NCBI RefSeq assembly: GCF_022747945.1
Contig: NZ_JALDST010000001.1
Coordinates: 2,480,001 to 2,544,000 of the forward strand
Length of the DNA stretch: 64,000 nt
Direction of reading: 5' to 3'
Source of the DNA: Micromonospora sp. R77
GTDB taxonomy: Bacteria > Actinomycetota > Actinomycetes > Mycobacteriales > Micromonosporaceae
Shown here: positions 16,593 through 24,710 of the stretch, one piece after another
Layout: the number at the start of each line of letters is the position of its first letter
Position numbering within the stretch: position 1 is the stretch's first letter
Notes under the pieces: generated by a model
The model's input: only the letters and a program-made list of their open reading frames with translations
Database searches by the model: none
What the model was told of the DNA's origin: nothing
Position numbers and translations under genes: made by a program

Positions 16593-16913
16593 TCAGCCGG
16601 CGGTGGTCACCAGGACCTTGTCCTTGCCGGCCTTCTCCTTGGCGTTCTTCCTCATCGCGGCCTCGAACATCTTGCGCCAGCTCGTGACCTGCGGGTGACG
16701 ACGCAGCAGCGCCCGGCGTTCCCGCTCGGTCATGCCGCCCCACACCCCGAACTCGATCCGGTTGTCGAGCGCGTCGGCCAGGCACTCGTACCGAACTGGG
16801 CAGCTCCGGCAGATCCTCTTCGCCACGTTCTGTTCGGCGCCTTGGACGAACAACGCGTCCGGGTCCCCGTTCTGACATGCCGCCAGTGACGGCCAGTCAG
16901 CGATCATGCCCAT
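16593..16913 (-). CDS. wblA: WhiB-family iron-sulfur regulator WblA (WhiB4 orthologue)
   Basis: A 106-residue WhiB-like protein. Four cysteines are present: one near residue 13 (LAACQNG) and the cluster CRSCPVRYEC. They are followed by the GVWGG turn and a basic C-terminal helix. The [4Fe-4S] cluster senses oxygen or nitric oxide, and the protein acts on transcription through sigma-A. The gene lies beside the ArsA pair and opposite a class A PBP, exactly the context of streptomycete wblA and mycobacterial whiB4, which justifies the name. A G-rich ribosome site precedes the ATG at 16911-16913; an in-frame ATG at 16905-16907 is an alternative. Confidence 0.93.
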   Translation of the reverse strand: MGMIADWPSLAACQNGDPDALFVQGAEQNVAKRICRSCPVRYECLADALDNRIEFGVWGGMTERERRALLRRHPQVTSWRKMFEAAMRKNAKEKAGKDKVLVTTAG

Positions 16914-17305
16914 GTGTACACGTCCCCCCTTGCAGTACCTACCGACTTCGCGCGACCAGCCGTCGATTCCCCCCGTCGTCCGTCCGGCCTCCCCAGGGCG
17001 GCACGGACGACATGTGGCTGCCTGTCGCCGCCATCATCATGCTCTGTAGTCGCCTGATTACGCAACGTTGTCGGCGAAATCCATCATTCCGGACACTCCC
17101 GGCTTCCCGGGCCTTCGCCCGCCGTCTACCCGTCCCGAGTACGTGAAAACGCTGCGCGGGTCCGTCGTTCTCCAGAAGACTCATCGGCGGGTTCACGCAA
17201 CCTCGCACCAGGGTTCGTGCGTTTAGCACAACGAGGTCGGCGCGCGCAGGAAATGGGGAAACATGGCCCCGCGCCCCTCGTTCCCTACTCGCGTACCCTG
17301 TCGAG
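16914..17305. promoter_or_regulatory. Divergent control region wblA/ponA
   Basis: A 392-base noncoding region between the divergent starts of wblA and the PBP gene. I see a TGTACA palindrome beside the wblA ribosome site and an AT-richer block near 17050-17090 on the wblA side. On the PBP side a TACCCT -10 box (17294-17299) stands six bases before the GTG. No other gene or RNA is evident. Confidence 0.5.
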
Positions 17306-19765
17306 GTGACCTGGATGCGGAAACGTGACCACAATGTGCTGACCAACGCCGCATCGCTACTCATCTGTGGCCTGTTGGCCGGCGTGGTGGTCGCAGCGGC
17401 GGCCTTCCCCGCGGTGGCGATGTCCGGACTGGCCGCGAAGGCCGGGGCGGAGACCTTCGGCGCGCTGCCCAGCGAGCTGACCGTGGCGCGGGCGCCACAG
17501 ATCAGTTACCTGCTCGCCTCGGACGGCAAGACGCCGCTCGCGACCATGTACGACGAGAACCGCAAGGACGTCAAGCTCAAGGACGTCTCGCCGCTGATGC
17601 AGAAGGCGATCATCGCGGCCGAGGACCACGACTTCTACAAGCACAACGGCGTCGACCTCAACGGTGTCGCCCGCGCGTTCGTCAACAACCAGTCCGGCGG
17701 GGGGAACGGCCGCCAGGGCGCCTCCACGCTGACCATGCAGTACGTCCGGCTGGCCATCGCGTACTCGGCGACCCACCCGGCCGACGTGGTCGCCGCGACC
17801 GAGGACACCAGCGCCCGCAAGCTGCGTGAGATGAAGTACGCGCTCCAGATCGACAAGGAGCTCTCCAAGGACGAGATCCTGGAGCGCTACCTGAACATCG
17901 CCGCCTTCGGCAACGGCGCGTACGGCATCTTCGCCGCCAGCCAGGTCTACTTCGGCGTGCCGCCGAGCAAGCTCGACATCCAGCAGTCGGCCATGCTCGC
18001 CGGCATGGTGAAGGCGCCGACCGCGTTCGACCCGACCACCCCCAGCGGCTATCCGCAGGCGGTGGGCCGGCGCGACTACGTCATCCAGAACATGGTGCAG
18101 ATCGGGGCCATCACCCAGCAGCAGGCCGACCAGGCCAAGGCCGTCAAGCTGGTGGTGAAGGACAAGCGCACCCCGAACGGCTGCGTCGACACCAAGGAGA
18201 AGACCTGGGGCTTCTTCTGCGACTACTTCTACCGCTGGTGGATGGGGCAGGAGACGTTCGGCTCGACCTCGTACGACCGGGAGCGGCGGCTCAAGAGCGG
18301 CGGCTTCACGATCGTCACCAGCCTCGACGTGCAGGCGCAGCGCGCCGCCGACAAGGCGGTCCGCAACCACCTGGGCGTGAACAGCAAGGCAGCCAGGATG
18401 GTGGCGGCGATCGAGCCGGGCAGCGGCCGGGTACGGGCCCTCGCGGTGAACCGGAACTTCAAGCTCGACGACCCGAACCACCCGCAGAACAAGATCTCGA
18501 GCGACCCGCGGAAGGCGAAGAAGAAGCTCCGCGGCAGCTACCCGAACACCACCAACCCGCTGCTCAGCGGCGGCGGTGACATCACCGGCTACCAGGCCGG
18601 CTCGACGTTCAAGATCTTCACCCTGGTGGCGGCGCTGGAGAAGGGCTACCCGCTCAGCTACTCCATCAACGCGGAGAAGCTCTTCAAGTCGGAATACATC
18701 GTGGAGCAGGGCTCCCCGGCCGCCTGCCCCGGCACGCACTTCTACTGCCCGACGAACGCGAACCCGGCGATGGTCGGCGTGCACAACATGTGGAGCGGCT
18801 TCGGCTTCTCGGTGAACACCTACTTCATCCCGCTCCAGCAGCGGGTCGGCGCGGAGAACGTGGTCAAGGCCGCGGAGAAGCTCGGCATCACCTTCCGGGC
18901 GCCGAGCGACGCCAAGTTCGCGGCGACCAAGGACGCCGCCCACCAGTGGGGCGCGTTCAGCCTCGGCGTCTCCCAGACCACCCCGCTGGAGCTGGCCAAC
19001 GCGTACGCCACCCTGGGCGCGGACGGCAAGTACTGCGAGCCCATCCCGGTGCAGGAGATCCGCGGCCCGGACGGCGACAAGCTCGACGTCGCCAACCCGC
19101 GCTGCGAGCAGCGGATCAGCACCGAGGTGGCCCGCGCCGCCGTGGACGCGGCGCGCTGCCCGCTCGGCGACCACTCGGCGACCTCGAAGTGCAAGGTCGG
19201 CACCGCGCGCAACGTCCGTGGGATCGTCGGCGCGCCGGTCGCCGGCAAGTCCGGCACCACCGACTCGGAGAAGACCTCCGCCCTGGTCGTGATGACCAAG
19301 CAGTACGCGGTGGCCGGCATCATGGCCGACCCGGACTGGCCGCAGACCAACCAGAAGATGGGGCACGACGTCCCCACCGGCATCAACCCGGCGGTCTACG
19401 AGACGCTGCGCGACGCCATGAAGGGCAAGGAGCGGATCGAGTTCACCCCGCCCAGCGGGAAGATCATCGAGGGTGACCAGCGCTCCATCCCCGGGGTGAA
19501 GTGCGAGTCGGTCGAGACCGCCAAGTCGCGGCTGCGCGGTGCCGGCTTCGAACCGGTCGTCTCCAGCAGCAAGGTGCCGTCCGAGTGCCCGGCCGGCACC
19601 GCCGCCGGCACCAGCCCGGACGGGCGCACCATCAAGGGCGGCGTGGTGACCATCGAGGTCAGCGCCGGCGGCGGTAACACCCCGCCGGCCGGCGGCAACA
19701 CCGCCGGGCCCGCGGTCCCGCCGCCGGCCAACAACGGCCGCCCCGGACGACCGCCGGGCCGCTGA
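17306..19765 (+). CDS. Bifunctional class A penicillin-binding protein with PASTA domain (PonA2-type)
   Basis: An 819-residue membrane-anchored peptidoglycan synthase. A signal-anchor helix covers about residues 14-39. The glycosyltransferase domain has Glu106 in AAEDHDFYKHNGVD and RQGASTLTMQYVRL. The transpeptidase has STFK (Ser433), SVN (502-504) and KSGTT (648-652). One PASTA domain (about 720-790) and a Pro/Gly/Asn-rich tail complete it. It polymerises and cross-links the cell wall. The neighbourhood matches ponA2 (Rv3682). The start is a GTG that appears leaderless (TACCCT at 17294-17299). PASTA domains bind muropeptides and often link to PknB-type signalling. Confidence 0.95.
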   Translation: MTWMRKRDHNVLTNAASLLICGLLAGVVVAAAAFPAVAMSGLAAKAGAETFGALPSELTVARAPQISYLLASDGKTPLATMYDENRKDVKLKDVSPLMQKAIIAAEDHDFYKHNGVDLNGVARAFVNNQSGGGNGRQGASTLTMQYVRLAIAYSATHPADVVAATEDTSARKLREMKYALQIDKELSKDEILERYLNIAAFGNGAYGIFAASQVYFGVPPSKLDIQQSAMLAGMVKAPTAFDPTTPSGYPQAVGRRDYVIQNMVQIGAITQQQADQAKAVKLVVKDKRTPNGCVDTKEKTWGFFCDYFYRWWMGQETFGSTSYDRERRLKSGGFTIVTSLDVQAQRAADKAVRNHLGVNSKAARMVAAIEPGSGRVRALAVNRNFKLDDPNHPQNKISSDPRKAKKKLRGSYPNTTNPLLSGGGDITGYQAGSTFKIFTLVAALEKGYPLSYSINAEKLFKSEYIVEQGSPAACPGTHFYCPTNANPAMVGVHNMWSGFGFSVNTYFIPLQQRVGAENVVKAAEKLGITFRAPSDAKFAATKDAAHQWGAFSLGVSQTTPLELANAYATLGADGKYCEPIPVQEIRGPDGDKLDVANPRCEQRISTEVARAAVDAARCPLGDHSATSKCKVGTARNVRGIVGAPVAGKSGTTDSEKTSALVVMTKQYAVAGIMADPDWPQTNQKMGHDVPTGINPAVYETLRDAMKGKERIEFTPPSGKIIEGDQRSIPGVKCESVETAKSRLRGAGFEPVVSSSKVPSECPAGTAAGTSPDGRTIKGGVVTIEVSAGGGNTPPAGGNTAGPAVPPPANNGRPGRPPGR

Positions 19766-19781
19766 CCGGCGACACCCGACA

Positions 19782-19813
19782 GCGGGCGGGCACCCAGGTG
19801 GGTGCCCGCCCGC
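19782..19813 (+). terminator. Terminator of the PBP gene
   Basis: A perfect 14-base stem (19782-19795 with 19800-19813) with an AGGT loop, just after the PBP stop, before the convergent yqeY gene. Confidence 0.85.
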
Positions 19814-19885
19814 TTCGTCATGACCCGGCGTACGCGGGTGGCCGGGGCGACGGCCCGGCGTACGGTCGGTGCAGGGCTTCTCCGG

Positions 19886-20341
19886 TCAGAGAGCGAGTTG
19901 CCGGCGTACCTCGGCGGCCACCCGGCCCCCCTCGGCCCTGCCGGCCACCGCGGCCTGGGCCGCCTTCATGGCCGGGCCCAGCTGCGCCTTCCCGGTGAAG
20001 CCGCCCGCGGTGAGCGCCCCCGCGACCAGCTCGGCCAGCTCGTCGTCGGAGAGCTGCTTCGGCAGGTAGCGCTCCAGCACCGCACCCTCGGCGGTCTCCT
20101 TGGTGGCCTGCTCGGTACGCCCGGCGTCGGCGAAGGCGGTCGCGGCCTCCCGCCGCTTCTTCGCCTCCTTGGTCAGCACCGCGAGCACCTCGTCGTCGGT
20201 GAGCTCGCGCTTGGCCTTGCCGGCGACCTCGGCGTTGCCGACGGCGGCCAGGGCCATCCGCAGGGTGGACGTGGTCAGCTCGTCGCGTGCCTTCAGGGCG
20301 GCGCGCATGTCTGCGGTGAGGCGGTCCTTCAGCGTGCTCAT
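19886..20341 (-). CDS. GatB/YqeY-domain protein
   Basis: A 151-residue YqeY-family protein, standard length. Family features are MSTLKDRLTADMRAALKARDELTTSTLRM, the KEAKKRREAATAFADAGR helix, the ERYLPKQLSDDEL segment and the C-terminal GRAEGGRVAAEVRRQL motif. The fold resembles the tRNA-binding tail domain of GatB, but the free-standing protein has no settled function. It is divergent from the metallophosphoesterase gene, whose ATG is 25 bases away. Confidence 0.93.
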   Translation of the reverse strand: MSTLKDRLTADMRAALKARDELTTSTLRMALAAVGNAEVAGKAKRELTDDEVLAVLTKEAKKRREAATAFADAGRTEQATKETAEGAVLERYLPKQLSDDELAELVAGALTAGGFTGKAQLGPAMKAAQAAVAGRAEGGRVAAEVRRQLAL

Positions 20342-20353
20342 GGTCGGTCAAAC

Positions 20354-20359
20354 TACCCT
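20354..20359 (+). promoter_or_regulatory. -10 box before the metallophosphoesterase gene
   Basis: TACCCT lies seven bases before the ATG at 20367. No ribosome site is present, so the mRNA is probably leaderless. Confidence 0.45.
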
Positions 20360-20366
20360 GAACGCC

Positions 20367-21260
20367 ATGCGAAAGCGCACACTATTCCGGCTCGCCGCCG
20401 GGACCGTCGCCGCGGGCACGGCCACCCTGGCATACGCGTCGCTCATCGAACGCAACATGTTCACCCTGCGCCGCTACGACGTGCCGGTGCTGCCGGCCGA
20501 CGCCGAACCGCTGCGCGTACTGCACGTCTCGGACCTGCACATGATGCCGAACCAGCGGCGCAAGCAGGACTGGGTCGCCTCGCTGGCGGCCCTCGACCCG
20601 GACCTGGTGGTCGTCACCGGGGACAACATGGCCCACCCGGACGCCCTACCGGGGGCGCTGCGGGCGTTGCAACCACTGCTGGACCTTCCCGGTGCCTTCG
20701 TCTTCGGCTCGAACGACTACACCGGGCCGGTCTGGAAGAACCCGTTCAGCTACTTCCTGCCCGACCGGGAGTACACCGAGGGCGCGGCACTGCCGTACGA
20801 GGAACTGCGGAACGTCCTCACCGGCGCCGGCTGGGCGGACCTGAACAATGCCCGGACCGCGCTGAAGGCTGGCGGCCGACTGATCGAACTGCTCGGCGTC
20901 GACGACCCGCACATCGAGCGGGACGACTACGCCGCCGTCGCCGGGCCGGCCAACCCGGAGGCCGACCTCTCCGTGGCGCTGACCCACTCGCCGGAGCCGG
21001 CCGTGCTCGACCGGATGGCCGCCGACGGCTTCGACCTGCTGCTCGCCGGGCACACCCATGGCGGGCAGGTCTGCGTGCCGGGCTACGGCGCGCTGGTCAC
21101 CAACTGCGGACTGCCCCGGTCCATGGCCCGTGGCCTGCACCGCTGGCCGGGCTCCGACGCCTGGCTGCACGTCTCCGCCGGGCTCGGCACCCACCCCACC
21201 GCGCCGGTCCGCTTCGCCTGCCCACCGGAGGCGAGCGTGCTCACCCTCATCCCCCGCTGA
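20367..21260 (+). CDS. Membrane-associated metallophosphoesterase (Rv3683-type)
   Basis: A 297-residue calcineurin-like phosphoesterase. An N-terminal hydrophobic segment (about residues 8-28) suggests export or membrane anchoring. Metal motifs are [21 protein letters not shown] (in place of GNHD), ALTHSPE and [10 protein letters not shown]. The Asn-Asp form of the third motif is a known variant in YkuE-like enzymes. It follows the PBP/yqeY genes as in mycobacteria. Envelope phospholipid or nucleotide substrates are possible, but none can be assigned. Confidence 0.9.
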   Translation: MRKRTLFRLAAGTVAAGTATLAYASLIERNMFTLRRYDVPVLPADAEPLRVLHVSDLHMMPNQRRKQDWVASLAALDPDLVVVTGDNMAHPDALPGALRALQPLLDLPGAFVFGSNDYTGPVWKNPFSYFLPDREYTEGAALPYEELRNVLTGAGWADLNNARTALKAGGRLIELLGVDDPHIERDDYAAVAGPANPEADLSVALTHSPEPAVLDRMAADGFDLLLAGHTHGGQVCVPGYGALVTNCGLPRSMARGLHRWPGSDAWLHVSAGLGTHPTAPVRFACPPEASVLTLIPR

Positions 21261-21311
21261 ACCCTGCCGCCGGGCCCCGGACCGGGGCCCGGCGGGGCGG
21301 GGGTACCGAAT

Positions 21312-21339
21312 TTGATCCTGGGGCCGGGTGGGCTACTAT
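21312..21339 (+). promoter_or_regulatory. Promoter of tRNA-Pro
   Basis: TTGATC (21312-21317), a 16-base spacer and TACTAT (21334-21339), ending 14 bases before the mature tRNA. This is a good vegetative promoter. Confidence 0.7.
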
Positions 21340-21353
21340 TTGTCGGCACGCCT

Positions 21354-21430
<77 letters not shown>

Positions 21431-21438
21431 GAGGTAAG

Positions 21439-21470
21439 AGTCAGGGCCCCTCCACGGAGGGGCCCTGACT
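21439..21470 (+). terminator. Terminator of tRNA-Pro
   Basis: A perfect 15-base stem (21439-21453 with 21456-21470), centred on ACGG, nine bases after the tRNA end. Confidence 0.85.
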
Positions 21471-21628
21471 CATTCCAGGGCTCCTTCTCTGCGTGATCGT
21501 CTGCATGCCCCGGCTCCGACCCGCCGGTCGCGAGTGCCGGGAACGACAAACGATCGGAAGCACAGCGGTGATGCTGCCGACCTCCCGCCGAAAGGGCACC
21601 CGACCGGATTTCCTGGCATTGTTGACCG

Positions 21629-22735
21629 ATGGCGGCCCTGATCAGATCCCGAGTGACCGACTGGACCTTCGTCGTACCCCTGATCGCGGTGGTGGTGCTC
21701 GCCGCCGCCTGGGGGCGGGACCTGCCCGGGGTGCTGGTGACGGTGGTGGCCGCGCTGCTGGCCGGCGCGGTGCTGGCCGCCGTGCACCACGCCGAGGTGG
21801 TCGCCCACAAGGTGGGTGAGCCGTTCGGCTCGCTGGTCCTCGCGGTGGCGGTCACCGTGATCGAGGTGGCCCTGATCGTGACGCTGATGATCAGCGGCGG
21901 CGACAAGGCCCAGGCGCTGGCCCGGGACACCGTCTTCGCGGCTGTCATGATCACCTGTAACGGCATCCTCGGGCTTTCGCTGCTGCTCGGGGCGTTGCGC
22001 CGCCGGGTGGCCGTCTTCAACCCCGAGGGCACCGGCGGGGCACTGGCCACCGTGGCCACCCTGGCCACGCTCAGCCTGGTGGTGCCGACCTTCACCACCA
22101 GCCGTCCCGGCCCCGAGTTCTCCCCCGCGCAGCTGGCCTTCGCCGCCGTGGCGTCGCTCGCGTTGTACGGGCTCTTCGTGCTGGTGCAGACCGGCCGGCA
22201 CCGGGACTACTTCCTCCCGGTCAGCCAGGACGGACGGATCGTCGACGCGGACGGGGACGGGCACGCCGACCCGCCGTCGGCGCGCACCGCCTGGACCAGC
22301 CTGGCGCTGCTGGTCGTGGCGCTGGTCGCGGTGGTCGGCAACGCAAAGATCATCTCGCCGACGATCGAAGCCGGAGTGTCCGCCGCGAACCTGCCGCAAG
22401 CCTTCGTCGGCGTGATCATCGCCCTGCTGGTGCTGCTGCCGGAGACCCTCGCGGCGTCCCGCGCCGCCCGCCGCGACCGGGTGCAGATCAGCCTCAACCT
22501 GGCCCTCGGCTCCGCCATGGCCAGCATCGGCCTGACCATTCCGGCCATCGCGCTCGCCTCCATCTGGCTGGACGGCCCGCTGCTGCTCGGCCTCGGTGGC
22601 ACCCAGCTCACGCTGCTCGCGCTGACCGCCGTGACCGGCGTCCTCACCGTCGTACCGGGCCGGGCGACCGTGCTCCAGGGCGGGGTGCACCTGGTGCTCC
22701 TCGCCGCCTTCGTCTTCCTCGCCGCCAGCCCCTAG
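21629..22735 (+). CDS. Calcium/cation:proton antiporter (ChaA/CaCA type)
   Basis: A 368-residue integral membrane exchanger with about eleven hydrophobic helices. The two inverted alpha-repeat signatures are visible: GEPFGSLVLAVAVTVIEVALIV near residues 62-83 and LPETLAASRAARRDRVQISLNLALGSAMASIG near 270-300, each carrying the acidic residue that binds the cation. ChaA-type proteins exchange Ca2+ or Na+/K+ for protons at alkaline pH. It stands alone after tRNA-Pro, convergent with the next gene. The preceding 158 bases hold the tRNA terminator and no other evident feature. Confidence 0.92.
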   Translation: MAALIRSRVTDWTFVVPLIAVVVLAAAWGRDLPGVLVTVVAALLAGAVLAAVHHAEVVAHKVGEPFGSLVLAVAVTVIEVALIVTLMISGGDKAQALARDTVFAAVMITCNGILGLSLLLGALRRRVAVFNPEGTGGALATVATLATLSLVVPTFTTSRPGPEFSPAQLAFAAVASLALYGLFVLVQTGRHRDYFLPVSQDGRIVDADGDGHADPPSARTAWTSLALLVVALVAVVGNAKIISPTIEAGVSAANLPQAFVGVIIALLVLLPETLAASRAARRDRVQISLNLALGSAMASIGLTIPAIALASIWLDGPLLLGLGGTQLTLLALTAVTGVLTVVPGRATVLQGGVHLVLLAAFVFLAASP

Positions 22736-22769
22736 CCCTGCTCCCGCCACGGCGGGCGGCGCGGGCGGG

Positions 22770-23291
22770 TCAGTCGTGGAGTTCGGTGCGGGCGACTTCG
22801 GCGAACGCGGCGGCCAGGTAGCCGGGCAACGGCCGGCGGGTGACCGCCAGCAGGTCGGCGACGAGCAGCGGGGCGTGTCGGGCGATCTCCCCCGGACCCG
22901 GGGGCGCGTCGTCCTCCCCGGGGTCGTAGACGCCGAGGGAGCTGGCCAGCAGCACCAGCAGCACGTGCGGGTCGACCTGTGGCCACCACGGCAGCACCGA
23001 CCGGACGCAGCGCTCCAGCACCTGGCGTACGTCGTCACCGTCCAACCCGTCCGGATGGCCCTCCTCCAGCAGCAGCCGGACCACCCCGCCGAGCACCAGA
23101 CCGGCCCGGTCGGCGGCGGTGAGGCGCTCCACCGCCGGCTCGTACGCCTCGGCGTCCCGGTCCCGGGCGGCGTCGACAGCGGCCGTGGCGGCCGCCGCGA
23201 TCTCACGGGCCGGGGCGGGCAGGTCTCGCCAGGTCGCGGTCACCGGGTCAGCATGGCAGACCACGGTCGTCGGCTCCCCCACCGGCTCCAT
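22770..23291 (-). CDS. Hypothetical helical protein
   Basis: A 173-residue protein starting at the ATG 23289-23291. The longer open frame upstream is Arg-rich and overlaps the promoter area of the divergent MFS gene, so it is not used. The body is mainly helical and acidic (EIAAAATAAVDAARDRDAEAYEPAVERL, WPQVDPHVLLVLLASSLGVYDPGEDD), with no membrane segment, signal peptide or recognised motif. It shares a 61-base intergenic region with the divergent MFS gene. Confidence 0.7.
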   Translation of the reverse strand: MEPVGEPTTVVCHADPVTATWRDLPAPAREIAAAATAAVDAARDRDAEAYEPAVERLTAADRAGLVLGGVVRLLLEEGHPDGLDGDDVRQVLERCVRSVLPWWPQVDPHVLLVLLASSLGVYDPGEDDAPPGPGEIARHAPLLVADLLAVTRRPLPGYLAAAFAEVARTELHD

Positions 23292-23352
23292 CGTCGCGGG
23301 ACCGTCGGTTATCCGGTCGCGGATGGTCGTACCCGGCGCAGAGAATCCAGCC

Positions 23353-24636
23353 ATGCTGCGCCGCGCCCTCCCCGCCCGCCCGGAAGCCCGCCGGATCCTG
23401 CTCGGCACCCTGCTGTCGGCCGTCGGGCGCGGCCTGACCCTGCCGTTCCTCTTCATCTACCTCACCGACCTGCGTGGACTGAGCGACACCACGGCCGGTC
23501 TGGCGATCGGCTGGTTCGGTGCGGTGACGCTCGCGCTGTCCCCGGTGGGCGGCGCGTTGATCGACCGGTTCGGTGCCCGCCGGGTGGTGCTGCCCTGTCT
23601 GGTGCTGGAGGCGGTGGGCACCGGGTCGCTCGCCCTGGTCCACTCCACCGGCAGCGCCTTCGCGGTCCTCACCCTCGTCGCGGTGGGCAGCTCGGCGCTC
23701 TGGTCCGGGCAGGCCACCATCCTCGCGTCGTTGACCGACGACGGCGAGCGGCAGCGCGTCTTCGGCCTCCAGTTCGCCCTGCTCAACCTCGGCATCGGGC
23801 TGGGTGGCCTGGTCTCCGGCGCGGTGGTGGACGTGACCCGCCCGGTCACCTTCCAGGTGATCTACCTGCTGGACGCGTTGAGCTACCTGGTGCCGGCGGC
23901 GATCCTGCTGACCCTGCCGCACGTCGGCCACCGGCTCGCCACCGCCACGGGCACCGAGCACCGGCCGGCCACCGGGGGCTACCTCACGGTGCTGCGGGAC
24001 CGCCCCTTCCGCCGCCTGGTCGTCTTCGGCCTGGTCCTCACCACCTGCGGGTACGCGCAGATCGAGGTGGGCTTCACCGCGTACGCGGTCCGGGTGGTCG
24101 GGGTGTCCCCACGGGTGGTGGCGTGGGCCCTCGCCGCCAACACGGTGATGATCGTGCTCGCCCAACTGGTGGTGCTCCGCCGGCTGGAGGGACGCAGCCG
24201 GACCGGCGCGCTCGCCGCGGTGGGCGCGGTCTTCGCCACCGCCTGGCTCGTGCTGGGCGCGGCCGGCCTGATCGGTACGCGGAACGCGCTGTTCGCGGCG
24301 CTCGGCGTGGTGGCCTGTTCGGCGATCTTCGGCTTCGGCGAGACGCTGCTGTCACCGGTCATGCCGGCGCTCACGAACGCGCTCGCCACCGACGAGCTGC
24401 GCGGCCGGTACAACGCGATGAGCTCGATGATCTTCGGGATCAGCGGGGTCATCGGTCCGGTCACCGCCGGTCCGCTGATCGGCGCGGCGGACGGCCGGAT
24501 CTGGGTGGTCGCCGTGGTCGGCGGCTGTCTGACTGCCTCGGTGCTCGCCCTCTCCCTGCGCCGGCTGCTCACCCCCGGCCAGGACGGCCGCGCCACACCG
24601 GCCTCGGTCCGCGAGCCCGAGGCCGTCGCCCGCTGA
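23353..24636 (+). CDS. MFS transporter
   Basis: A 427-residue major facilitator with twelve predicted helices. The loop 2-3 motif reads GGALIDRFGARRVVL, the family G-x-x-x-D-R-x-G-R-R pattern. The central loop is short (HRLATATGTEHRPATG), typical of DHA1-type drug or metabolite exporters. The start codon is the ATG after PGAENPA; upstream frame sequence overlaps the divergent gene. Substrate unknown. Confidence 0.9.
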   Translation: MLRRALPARPEARRILLGTLLSAVGRGLTLPFLFIYLTDLRGLSDTTAGLAIGWFGAVTLALSPVGGALIDRFGARRVVLPCLVLEAVGTGSLALVHSTGSAFAVLTLVAVGSSALWSGQATILASLTDDGERQRVFGLQFALLNLGIGLGGLVSGAVVDVTRPVTFQVIYLLDALSYLVPAAILLTLPHVGHRLATATGTEHRPATGGYLTVLRDRPFRRLVVFGLVLTTCGYAQIEVGFTAYAVRVVGVSPRVVAWALAANTVMIVLAQLVVLRRLEGRSRTGALAAVGAVFATAWLVLGAAGLIGTRNALFAALGVVACSAIFGFGETLLSPVMPALTNALATDELRGRYNAMSSMIFGISGVIGPVTAGPLIGAADGRIWVVAVVGGCLTASVLALSLRRLLTPGQDGRATPASVREPEAVAR

Positions 24637-24660
24637 CGGCCACCCCACCCGGAGATGCGG

Positions 24661-24692
24661 ACGGGCCCCGGAGCGGTTGCTCCGGGGCCCGT
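24661..24692. terminator. Bidirectional terminator between convergent genes
   Basis: A perfect 14-base stem (24661-24674 with 24679-24692) and a GGTT loop between the MFS gene and the convergent 5'-nucleotidase gene. Confidence 0.88.
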
Positions 24693-24710
24693 CGGGCGTA
24701 CGGCCTGCCG

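Noticed and set aside
17357..19366. A 669-codon frame antisense to the penicillin-binding protein
   Set aside because: The composition is the mirror image of the PBP codon bias, with Val/Leu/Arg/His repeats and no motif; the PBP on the other strand has every catalytic motif.
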